19,532 nt of DNA from SSEF01 sp964398485 (GTDB lineage Bacteria; Patescibacteriota; Minisyncoccia; Moranbacterales; UBA1568). The notes under the pieces are model-generated. The model did not search any database and was not told where the DNA came from. It saw only the letters and a program-made list of their open reading frames with translations. Positions 13,445 through 19,532 of this stretch are shown piece after piece. The stretch covers positions 1 to 19,532 of the forward strand of contig CAYNMD010000015.1 of assembly GCA_964398485.1 (NCBI GenBank), given 5' to 3'. Positions within the stretch are counted from its first letter, which is position 1; the number at the start of each line of letters is the position of its first letter. Made by a program: the position numbers and the translations under genes.

Positions 13445-13867
13445 CTAGTTTGCCTGTATGTGGTTCTCCACTCGCCCCCAGGCAAGAGCATCAGGTTGAT
13501 AGACTTTTAGGTCCTTGGGAACGATGTGCCGATCGTTGGGGATCGATGTGGCCCAGCCAGTGAATTCGTAATGGCGATTCATGTGAGCGCCCGAATCGAT
13601 TGGGAACACTCCAATACGGAACCAATCACCTTCGATTTCGAGAATGACAAACTCCTGCTTTCGGTGCAGCGTACCACACCAAATGCTGTAGATGTGGTAC
13701 AGTTGAACATTCCCCACGCTGTAGGGGCCATGGTCAATGGCTTCGTCGAGTGATTGCCCTGAGATGAACTTTTTCGGACGGAACCTAAACCAGAGAAGCA
13801 GACTGACCGCTATGGCTGCGATAGTAGCAGCGGTATACAAGGGCCAGCCATGACTGTATGCAAACAT
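13445..13867 (-). CDS. Small membrane-anchored hypothetical protein, 140 aa
   Basis: I do not recognise this protein. Residues about 9-27 form one membrane segment (LYTAATIAAIAVSLLLWF) followed by RFRPKK, so the rest is probably cytoplasmic by the positive-inside rule. The soluble part is rich in aromatic and His residues and has no known motif. A strong Shine-Dalgarno AGGAGG lies 8 nt before the ATG, unusual in this window where most genes lack one. It is followed by a hairpin terminator. The gene looks real; function is unknown. Confidence 0.7.
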   Translation of the reverse strand: MFAYSHGWPLYTAATIAAIAVSLLLWFRFRPKKFISGQSLDEAIDHGPYSVGNVQLYHIYSIWCGTLHRKQEFVILEIEGDWFRIGVFPIDSGAHMNRHYEFTGWATSIPNDRHIVPKDLKVYQPDALAWGRVENHIQAN

Positions 13868-13958
13868 GATGCTTCCTCCTGAAGCGTTGAGTTGAGAAAC
13901 GAACCGGATACTCGGGAAAAATACCAGAACATTTGTGAAAGGTCAATAGCTATTCTGG

Positions 13959-14399
13959 CTAGCTAAAGATACGAATGAAGAGTGTAGTCAGGGAAAAACC
14001 GAGTAATCCACCGACAATTACTTCGTTGGTACGATGACCTACTCGCTCTTTGAGGCGTGGAAATTGTTTTTTATCAATATTGAGAGCACTGACGAGCATG
14101 TTGAGATAGCGACTCTGATCACCCATGTAGGTACGAAGACGGACGGCATCATTGATGACAATAACTGCAAGGCAGACGGCTAGAGCAAAAACCCCGGAAT
14201 GTACTCCTTCGTAGTAACCGATAGCGGTGACCACCGATACCACGAAAGCCGTGTGGCCGCTTGGCATGTGCCCATAGGCGAAGACGTATTCCCAGTCCCA
14301 ATCATGTTTAATGCCATGTATGACAAACTTAATAAACTGGGTAATAGAGAAAGCAAGAATCGGTATGATAAATACGGCGTACGTTTCAAAGAAAGACAT
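13959..14399 (-). CDS. DUF212 / divergent PAP2-family membrane protein
   Basis: Integral membrane protein of the YuiD-like DUF212 family, distantly related to PAP2 acid phosphatases. The 146-aa protein has the family signature GHMPSGHTAFVVSV (43-56), DAVRLRTYMGDQS, and ERVGHRTNEVIVGGLLG near the C-terminus, with hydrophobic segments before, between and after them. The SGH and GHR motifs resemble the phosphatase active site, so a lipid-phosphate role is plausible but unproven. It is transcribed divergently from the LytR_C gene, each with a TATACT -10 box. Confidence 0.9.
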   Translation of the reverse strand: MSFFETYAVFIIPILAFSITQFIKFVIHGIKHDWDWEYVFAYGHMPSGHTAFVVSVVTAIGYYEGVHSGVFALAVCLAVIVINDAVRLRTYMGDQSRYLNMLVSALNIDKKQFPRLKERVGHRTNEVIVGGLLGFSLTTLFIRIFS

Positions 14400-14423
14400 A
14401 ATGTAAGAAAATAAAGTACTTTC

Positions 14424-14429
14424 AGTATA
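14424..14429 (-). promoter_or_regulatory. -10 element of the DUF212 gene
   Basis: TATACT on the minus strand, 25 nt before the start at 14399; divergent partner of the promoter at 14472. Confidence 0.55.
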
Positions 14430-14471
14430 CCATCTCGCTTTGAGGAGTTGAGGAGTTAGAGACTTCTTTGG

Positions 14472-14477
14472 TATACT
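14472..14477 (+). promoter_or_regulatory. -10 element of the LytR_C gene, nearly leaderless
   Basis: TATACT ends 12 nt before the ATG at 14490. Transcription would start about 5-6 nt before the start codon, leaving no room for a Shine-Dalgarno sequence. Confidence 0.55.
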
Positions 14478-14489
14478 AAAAACACTTTT

Positions 14490-15272
14490 ATGCCTCGTAT
14501 CATCAAGTCAAATCCAACCCCAGTGGTTTCTCCGGTACCAGTGAGTAATAGGACTCTGCCATTGGTGGTAGTGCTTTCTACACTTCTTTTCGCCTCTCTT
14601 TGTGCAGCTGGGTATTTCTACTATCAGTATCAACAGTCGCCACGAGTCGCTGATGCCAAAGAAATTGCTGAACTCAAGGAGACGGTAGGGGGATTCTTTA
14701 TGCTTCCAGAAGGAGAAGAGCCAACGCTCGCTACGGTAACTGACCGAGAGAAGCTTGCCGACCAACCGTTTTTTGAGCGAGCCGAGAACGGTGATAAAGT
14801 TTTGATTTATTCGAATTCAGGACGAGCGATTTTGTATCGTCCGAGTACCAAAAAAATTGTTGATGTGACTACGGTAAATGTACAGCAACCGTCAGCTAGC
14901 GAATCGGCTCAGGCTGAGGTTGCCTCAAATCAAGGTGAGCCAACTGTGCTCGGTGAATCAGTCGCTCTTGAAGAGGCTCGGGAAGTGGTAGCAACAGTGG
15001 CTCTCTATAATGGTTCAAAGAAAGTGGGTATTACTAATAGTATCGAGCAAAAGATCAAGGAAGTTTTCCCTCGGTCTACGGTTGCAAAAAAAGAATCTGC
15101 CCGTGTTGATACATACGAACAGACAGTTGTGGTTGATATGAGCGGCAAGTTTGGTGAGGCTGCTCAACAATTAGCCGCTTCTCTTGGAGGGGTGGTTGGC
15201 CCAAAGCCTCAGGAGGAAGTGGACTCAGGAACAGATCTGCTCGTCATCGTCGGGAATGATCAATCAGAATAG
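14490..15272 (+). CDS. Membrane-anchored protein with C-terminal LytR_C-like domain, 260 aa
   Basis: A polar N-terminus is followed by one membrane segment (about 24-46, LPLVVVLSTLLFASLCAAGYFYY) and a predicted extracytoplasmic region. The last 90 residues (VATVALYNGSKKVGITNSIEQ ... TDLLVIVGND) resemble the LytR cell-envelope C-terminal domain, which in larger proteins follows a LytR-CpsA-Psr catalytic domain; no such catalytic domain is present. A role at the cell envelope is inferred only. It ends in a clear terminator before dnaG. Confidence 0.78.
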   Translation: MPRIIKSNPTPVVSPVPVSNRTLPLVVVLSTLLFASLCAAGYFYYQYQQSPRVADAKEIAELKETVGGFFMLPEGEEPTLATVTDREKLADQPFFERAENGDKVLIYSNSGRAILYRPSTKKIVDVTTVNVQQPSASESAQAEVASNQGEPTVLGESVALEEAREVVATVALYNGSKKVGITNSIEQKIKEVFPRSTVAKKESARVDTYEQTVVVDMSGKFGEAAQQLAASLGGVVGPKPQEEVDSGTDLLVIVGNDQSE

Positions 15273-15277
15273 AAAAT

Positions 15278-15299
15278 CCCGCCACTTTTGGCGGGTTTT
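15278..15299 (+). terminator. Rho-independent terminator after the LytR_C gene
   Basis: CCCGCCA (15278-15284) pairs with TGGCGGG (15289-15295), followed by TTTT. Confidence 0.9.
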
Positions 15300-15326
15300 G
15301 CTTTCTCGAATGAGTCGCGGTAGGAT
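15298..15326 (+). promoter_or_regulatory. Possible dnaG promoter (TTGCTT-17-TAGGAT)
   Basis: TTGCTT (15298-15303), 17 nt, TAGGAT (15321-15326). The same pair of hexamers with the same spacing precedes the M15 gene at 18666-18694, which supports both. Confidence 0.5.
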
Positions 15327-15399
15327 ACAGGACACCTCTTATTCCTGTGAAGTTTGAACGGGAGTTGTCATCCTAGGTAAAGCTGAAGGATTTACTACT

Positions 15400-17226
15400 A
15401 TGAGCGCCATTACTGAAACCATTAAAGCAAAACTGAATATTGTTGAAATAGTTGGGCAATATGTCAGGCTGCAGAAAGCGGGCAATCATTGGAAAGCGAA
15501 TTGTCCATTTCATCAGGAGAAAACACCCTCATTTACCGTGTCCGAGGAGCGCAATATGTGGCATTGTTTTGGATGTGGCAAAGGTGGGGACGCCTTTGCG
15601 TTTCTTATGGAGATTGAGGGTATCGATTTTCGAGAAGCATTAGTAACACTCGCCGAGCGGGCTGGTGTAGAACTTCCTCGCTATGAGTCTGGATCCGGCT
15701 ATCAAAAGGAAGGGGAGAAAAGTAGGAGTCTCGAAATTCTTGAACTTGCTACCCGTTTTTACGAAAAACAACTCCGGGAGACGAGTCGTGGACAAGAGAT
15801 GCTGCACTATTTACATAGTCGTGGTATTGCCGATGAAACTATTCAGGAGTTTCGCCTCGGATATGCTCCAAATGGTTGGCGTTACCTCTCCGATTTTTTA
15901 CTGAAGGCTGGTTTTCAGATGCCAGAGATTGAGCGTGCTGGATTGGCTCTTAGAAAACAGCAAGAGCAAAATGGTATGCAGAGCGATTTTTCTCGAGGGA
16001 AAACTTATGGATCTTATGATCGTTTTCGTGATCGTATCATGTTTCCTATTGGAGACATCTTGGGTCGAGTGATTGGATATTCAGCTCGGGTTGCACCAGG
16101 GGCCGACGAGAGTCAGGCAAAATATATTAATACTGCTGAAACAGATGTCTATCACAAAAGTCGAGTGCTCTACGGTCTGCATCTTGCTAAGAAGAGCATG
16201 AAAGAGCGAGGGAGAGCTATCCTGGTGGAGGGAAACGTCGATGTTCTTGCTCTTCATCAGGCTGGACTCAGGGAAACGATTGCTGTCTCTGGTACCGCCC
16301 TTACCGAGGAGCAGCTCAGTCTCATTAAACGATATGTCGAAAAAGTAGCGCTATTTTTTGATATGGATACAGCCGGGCAAAAAGCTGCCTGGAAGAGTGC
16401 TATTCTAGCTCAAGAGCTGGGACTTCTCGTTGAGGTGATAGCGCTCAGCCATGGTAAAGACGCGGCTGATATGGGGAAGGATGATTCAGAAGAACTCAAG
16501 AAAATGGTTGCTGCTGGTCAGCCGGCGATGCAGTATTTTTTGGATCAGCTCGTTGCTCAGCACGACGTGAGGAATCCGGAAGGAAAACAAGCAGTAGTAA
16601 AACAGTATGCCGAGCTTCTTGCTTCTCTCTCCAATACTCTTGAACGAGCACATTGGACAAAGACACTTGCCGAACATATTGGTCTCGACCCCAAAATTGT
16701 TCAGGGAAGCATTGAAAAAATGTTTTCTGATTTTCGAACACGTAACACAAACTTTTCAGCTAGTAGTAAACCGTTTATTCCCAAAGCTTTTACGACAAGA
16801 TCGGAGATGCTACGGGAGTCTATTCTTGGTCTCATGTTGGTGGGAGACAGTGTCAGGCAGGCGGTGCTTGCTCAGCTCACTGATGGGCTCAGAAGTTTTT
16901 TTAGTGAACACCCACTTTTTTTCTTTCTACTCAATGAGACAGAGGACATTCTTGGGACCATTGAGGATGAATCACTCCAAAAGGAAGCGAGTCGACTACT
17001 CTTTCAGACTCTCAATTTGCCAGATATCAGCGCTACTCCGGAGGGTAGTGAACGTGCTGCCAAGGCAGAGCTCATTGCTTTGGAACACCTTAACCTCTTG
17101 CCTACGGCACTTGCGGCAGATAGGCGTCGGCAGCTCATTCAAGAAATTGAATCGGCTCGTCAGGCGGGTAATAAGGATGCTGAGCGTCAATTGCTCGAAG
17201 AATTTGCCAAACAGGCTGGCCAGTGA
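15400..17226 (+). CDS. dnaG: DNA primase
   Basis: Synthesises RNA primers for replication. The 608-aa protein has the N-terminal zinc-binding domain (C35, H38, C56, C59 in CPFH and CFGC), the RNA polymerase-like catalytic core (FRDRIMFPIGDILGRVIGYSAR), and the TOPRIM domain with VEGNVDVLAL (E277) and FFDMDTAG (D321, D323). The C-terminal helicase-interaction region (about 430-608) is helical and divergent. Start choice rests on AAGGA at 15386-15390, 9 nt before the ATG. rpoD follows after 67 nt; dnaG-rpoD is a classic bacterial pair. Confidence 0.97.
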   Translation: MSAITETIKAKLNIVEIVGQYVRLQKAGNHWKANCPFHQEKTPSFTVSEERNMWHCFGCGKGGDAFAFLMEIEGIDFREALVTLAERAGVELPRYESGSGYQKEGEKSRSLEILELATRFYEKQLRETSRGQEMLHYLHSRGIADETIQEFRLGYAPNGWRYLSDFLLKAGFQMPEIERAGLALRKQQEQNGMQSDFSRGKTYGSYDRFRDRIMFPIGDILGRVIGYSARVAPGADESQAKYINTAETDVYHKSRVLYGLHLAKKSMKERGRAILVEGNVDVLALHQAGLRETIAVSGTALTEEQLSLIKRYVEKVALFFDMDTAGQKAAWKSAILAQELGLLVEVIALSHGKDAADMGKDDSEELKKMVAAGQPAMQYFLDQLVAQHDVRNPEGKQAVVKQYAELLASLSNTLERAHWTKTLAEHIGLDPKIVQGSIEKMFSDFRTRNTNFSASSKPFIPKAFTTRSEMLRESILGLMLVGDSVRQAVLAQLTDGLRSFFSEHPLFFFLLNETEDILGTIEDESLQKEASRLLFQTLNLPDISATPEGSERAAKAELIALEHLNLLPTALAADRRRQLIQEIESARQAGNKDAERQLLEEFAKQAGQ

Positions 17227-17293
17227 TATTCTGAACCCTTCTCAGCTGCCTCTAAGTCTGTTAGGCTAACAAGCGATAACCCTTTCTTTTTCT

Positions 17294-18616
17294 ATGGCTA
17301 AAAAACCTCTCAAGAAGAAAAAACTTCCAACAAAGAAGTCACCTTCAAAAAAGGTGGTAAAAGTTGCCAAAAAACAGTCTCGTAAAAAGACTGTAAAGCA
17401 CGTCCCTGCCAAAAAAGCCAAAAAACCAGCCCAAGGAAAGGCTAAGACTCGGAAGCCAGCCGCCAAGAAAAAGGTTGACCGACCAAAAAAAGAGAAGGTC
17501 ATTGAAAAGAAAATGAGTCGAGAGGAAATCAAGAAGAATGCTTTTGATGAACTCATGGTTCGAGGGAAGCAGCGAGGTTTTGTTACTGAGGATGAGATTA
17601 TCCATATTCTGCCTGATATTGAACAAGATCTCGAAAATCTTGAGAATTTGTATGAACGCCTCGAAACGTCTGGTATTCGGGTGGTAGGATCTGAGGAAAT
17701 GCTCAAGATAGATGTGAGTGACGAAGAGGAAACAAAGCCAGGAAAAAAGAAAAAAGATCGATCGCTTGAAATGAGCGAGGGGGATGATGCCTCCGATTTG
17801 GTCCAGATGTATCTCAAGGAGATTGGCCGAGTACAGCTCTTAACGGGTGATGACGAGGTGAAGTTGGCTAAGGCAATCGAGAAAGGGGACCTCAATGCTA
17901 AACAACGACTCACAGAAGCCAACCTGCGACTTGTGGTTTCTATCGCGAAAAAGTATGTTGGTCGCTCGCATAACCTTTCTTTGCTTGACTTGATACAAGA
18001 GGGGAATATCGGTCTCTTCCGGGCGGTAGAGAAGTTTGATTTCCGCAAAGGATTCAAGTTCTCCACGTATGCTACCTGGTGGATCCGTCAGGCAATCACC
18101 AGAGCTTTGGCTGATCAGTCACGTACTATCCGTATCCCGGTCCATATGGTAGAAACGATCAACAAGTACGCTCAGGTAACGAGACGCTTGGTCCAGGAAC
18201 TAGGACGTGAACCGCTCGCGGAAGAAATCGCTGCTGAAATGAATATGGAAGTCGACAAGATTCGTCATATTCAAAAAATTTCCCAAGAAACCGTATCACT
18301 CGAAACAAGTGTGGGTGACAATGATGATGATTCGGTGCTCGGTGATTTTATCGAGGATACTGAGTCGGTGATGCCACATCAGATGGCAGCCCGCAAACTC
18401 CTCAAGTCTCATATCGGTGCGATTCTCGATGAACTCACCCCACGTGAGCAGAAAATTCTCAAGATTCGTTTTGGTTTGGAGGACGGTGTGACGCATACTC
18501 TCGAAGAGGTGGGGCAAGAATTTGGTGTGACGCGCGAACGTATTCGTCAGATCGAAGCCAAGGCACTTGAAAAGATTCGCGATCACGAGAACCTCAAGAA
18601 ACTGAAAGACTACTAG
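17294..18616 (+). CDS. rpoD: Principal RNA polymerase sigma factor (sigma-70)
   Basis: Directs RNA polymerase to housekeeping promoters. The 440-aa protein opens with about 75 residues of Lys/Ala/Pro-rich low complexity, then a region 1.1-like segment (AFDELMVRGKQRGFVTEDEIIHILP), region 1.2 (DLVQMYLKEIGRVQLLT), region 2 (LRLVVSIAKKY, DLIQEGNIGLFRAVEKFD, FSTYATWWIRQAITRA), region 3, and region 4 with EVGQEFGVTRERIRQIEAKAL. The large spacer found between 1.2 and 2 in some sigma factors is absent. No Shine-Dalgarno sequence precedes the start. Confidence 0.97.
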   Translation: MAKKPLKKKKLPTKKSPSKKVVKVAKKQSRKKTVKHVPAKKAKKPAQGKAKTRKPAAKKKVDRPKKEKVIEKKMSREEIKKNAFDELMVRGKQRGFVTEDEIIHILPDIEQDLENLENLYERLETSGIRVVGSEEMLKIDVSDEEETKPGKKKKDRSLEMSEGDDASDLVQMYLKEIGRVQLLTGDDEVKLAKAIEKGDLNAKQRLTEANLRLVVSIAKKYVGRSHNLSLLDLIQEGNIGLFRAVEKFDFRKGFKFSTYATWWIRQAITRALADQSRTIRIPVHMVETINKYAQVTRRLVQELGREPLAEEIAAEMNMEVDKIRHIQKISQETVSLETSVGDNDDDSVLGDFIEDTESVMPHQMAARKLLKSHIGAILDELTPREQKILKIRFGLEDGVTHTLEEVGQEFGVTRERIRQIEAKALEKIRDHENLKKLKDY

Positions 18617-18620
18617 GTAT

Positions 18621-18648
18621 AAAGAGTCTTCCGCAGGGAAGACTCTTT
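18621..18648 (+). terminator. Rho-independent terminator of rpoD
   Basis: AAAGAGTCTTCC (18621-18632) pairs perfectly with GGAAGACTCTTT (18637-18648) around GCAG, with a short T-run. Confidence 0.92.
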
Positions 18649-18665
18649 TGCTAACGTAAGAATAA

Positions 18666-18694
18666 TTGCTTTTTTGAGGCAATCGTCGTAGGAT
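18666..18694 (+). promoter_or_regulatory. Probable promoter of the M15 peptidase gene
   Basis: TTGCTT (18666-18671), 17 nt, TAGGAT (18689-18694), identical in hexamers and spacing to the site before dnaG. Transcription would start near 18701, about 23 nt before the ATG. Confidence 0.55.
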
Positions 18695-18723
18695 AATCGC
18701 GGTACATTTTAGGGAGACTTCCC

Positions 18724-19290
18724 ATGTCTCTTCACCACCTGTCACGCGAAACCGCCCTTGGTCTCGACCCGAACTTCCCATGCCCCCTTCAGATTCCCAG
18801 GGAGATTACCGAAAGTCTCGAGGTGATTGAAATCCCTTACTGGGGCTTTGATAATGAGGAGCATACTGGCCAATTGGTGATCCATGCCTCATTGGTTATC
18901 GATGTCCGTGACATTTTTGCTGAATTGTTGAGGGCGAGATTTCCTCTTGAGAGTATGATCCCGGTCGCTGCGTATGGCTGGATAGATGCGGCTTCGATGG
19001 CAGCCAACAACACCAGCGCCTGGAATTATCGGTATATAGCAGATTCAAATCCGCCGCGCCTTTCACCTCATGCATTTGGGAGAGCGGTCGATGTCAATCC
19101 AAGGCTGAACCCATGTATTTCGCCAGTGAGCGGGGAATGTGTCCCAGTTGGCGCTCGACATGATCCAGAGATTCCTGGGACGATTACCAGTGGTGCACTT
19201 ATTGTCCAACTTTTTCGCGAACGTGGCTGGAAATGGGGTGGGGAGTGGCAAGATCCGATCGATCTCCATCATTTTCAGAAGGCCGTCTAG
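18724..19290 (+). CDS. M15-family D-alanyl-D-alanine carboxypeptidase-like protein, 188 aa
   Basis: Predicted zinc peptidase of the VanY/M15C type, acting on peptidoglycan stem peptides. The zinc motifs are SPHAFGRAVDVNP (114-126, H116 and D123) and DLHHF (180-184, H183 as third ligand), with GWKWGGEW just before it. No signal peptide or membrane segment is visible, unusual for an enzyme whose substrate is outside the cytoplasm; it may be cytoplasmic recycling, exported in another way, or released by lysis. AGGGAG 7 nt before the ATG supports the start. A terminator follows. Confidence 0.85.
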   Translation: MSLHHLSRETALGLDPNFPCPLQIPREITESLEVIEIPYWGFDNEEHTGQLVIHASLVIDVRDIFAELLRARFPLESMIPVAAYGWIDAASMAANNTSAWNYRYIADSNPPRLSPHAFGRAVDVNPRLNPCISPVSGECVPVGARHDPEIPGTITSGALIVQLFRERGWKWGGEWQDPIDLHHFQKAV

Positions 19291-19305
19291 TTTACGGTAG
19301 ATCTG

Positions 19306-19346
19306 GGGCTTTCCTCCATGAGTGGGAAGCCCTCGTTATTTTTTGC
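19306..19346 (+). terminator. Rho-independent terminator of the M15 gene
   Basis: GGGCTTTCC (19306-19314) pairs with GGGAAGCCC (19324-19332), one wobble, followed by TCGTTATTTTTT. Confidence 0.85.
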
Positions 19347-19347
19347 C

Positions 19348-19376
19348 TTGCCAGAACCCTTACTTTTGCCTATAAT
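19348..19376 (+). promoter_or_regulatory. Promoter of tRNA-Asn
   Basis: TTGCCA (19348-19353), exactly 17 nt, TATAAT (19371-19376). The best promoter match in the window, 42 nt before the tRNA. Confidence 0.8.
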
Positions 19377-19418
19377 CGACTTGTTTTACTTTTCAGGTAA
19401 AACCTTAACAATCGAGAT

Positions 19419-19490
19419 TCCGGGGTAGCTCAGCGGTAGAGCAGGTGGCTGTTAACCACTTGGTCGTCGGTTCGAATCCGACCCCCGGAG
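19419..19490 (+). tRNA. tRNA-Asn (anticodon GTT)
   Basis: Complete cloverleaf: acceptor TCCGGGG with CCCCGGA (19419-19425, 19483-19489), D stem GCTC/GAGC, anticodon stem GGTGG/CCACT around CTGTTAA with GTT at 19451-19453, five-base variable loop, T stem GTCGG/CCGAC with TTCGAAT. The discriminator base is G and the 3' CCA is not encoded, so it must be added by CCA nucleotidyltransferase. Confidence 0.97.
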
Positions 19491-19499
19491 CATCGTAGG

Positions 19500-19532
19500 A
19501 CTCTGGGCATATTCTGCCCAGAGTTTTGCTTT
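19500..19532 (+). terminator. Rho-independent terminator of tRNA-Asn
   Basis: ACTCTGGGCA (19500-19509) pairs perfectly with TGCCCAGAGT (19515-19524), followed by TTTGCTTT at the window end. Confidence 0.9.

Noticed and set aside
17266..18066. 266-codon reading frame antisense to rpoD
   Set aside because: It is Ser/Phe-rich, the mirror image of the Lys/Glu-rich sigma factor coding sequence, with no start signals of its own.

Overview
The window looks like a chromosomal segment of a small-genome bacterium of the Candidate Phyla Radiation (Patescibacteria). This is inferred from gene content and order and from minimal 5' leaders; no 16S gene is present. Most of it is ordinary, moderately AT-rich housekeeping sequence: the 3' part of polA, mutM, a DUF3048 protein, holA, rpsT, ruvA, a FemAB-type transferase, a murE-like ligase, a DUF212 (divergent PAP2) protein, a LytR_C-domain protein, dnaG, rpoD, an M15 peptidase and tRNA-Asn. 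Secreted or membrane proteins (an M23 peptidase, small anchored proteins) lie between them. Stops are TGA, TAG and TAA, consistent with the standard bacterial code.

Layout: 2-1777 polA (5' end outside the window); 1836-4275 small hypothetical genes and a secreted M23 peptidase; 4460-7497 mutM, DUF3048 gene and holA; 7511-10040 an inserted cassette; 10172-13362 rpsT (minus), then ruvA, femAB-like and murE-like on the plus strand, the last two overlapping; 13445-14399 two minus-strand membrane-protein genes; 14490-18616 LytR_C gene, dnaG and rpoD; 18724-19290 M15 peptidase; 19419-19490 tRNA-Asn with promoter and terminator.

The exceptional region is 7511-10040. About 0.8 kb without a credible protein gene (7596-8369) folds, on the plus strand only, into an ordered array of ten long stem-loops. 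The array is two tandem copies of a five-hairpin module. Each hairpin has a 9-13 bp stem closing a loop of about 31-41 nt; nearly all loops begin with ATGA at the 5' stem exit and end with TAT at the 3' stem entry, and the interior is highly variable. Corresponding stems in the two modules differ by compensatory changes and G-U wobbles, so RNA structure is what has been kept. Each module ends in a CCCGAA/TTCGGG hairpin. Right after the array, on the same strand, is a GC-rich 475-aa gene whose C-terminal half resembles the Transposase_20 (IS110/IS116/IS902) domain and keeps the candidate serine, while the DEDD RuvC-like half appears to have lost most acidic residues. A further nested hairpin follows the gene.

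IS110 elements use a bridge RNA with two guide-bearing internal loops. My reading is therefore that this is a derived IS110-like system with a multi-loop, bridge-RNA-like array (ten candidate loops) and an altered recombinase, placed between the convergent genes holA and rpsT. The repeat structure is seen directly; the function is inference.
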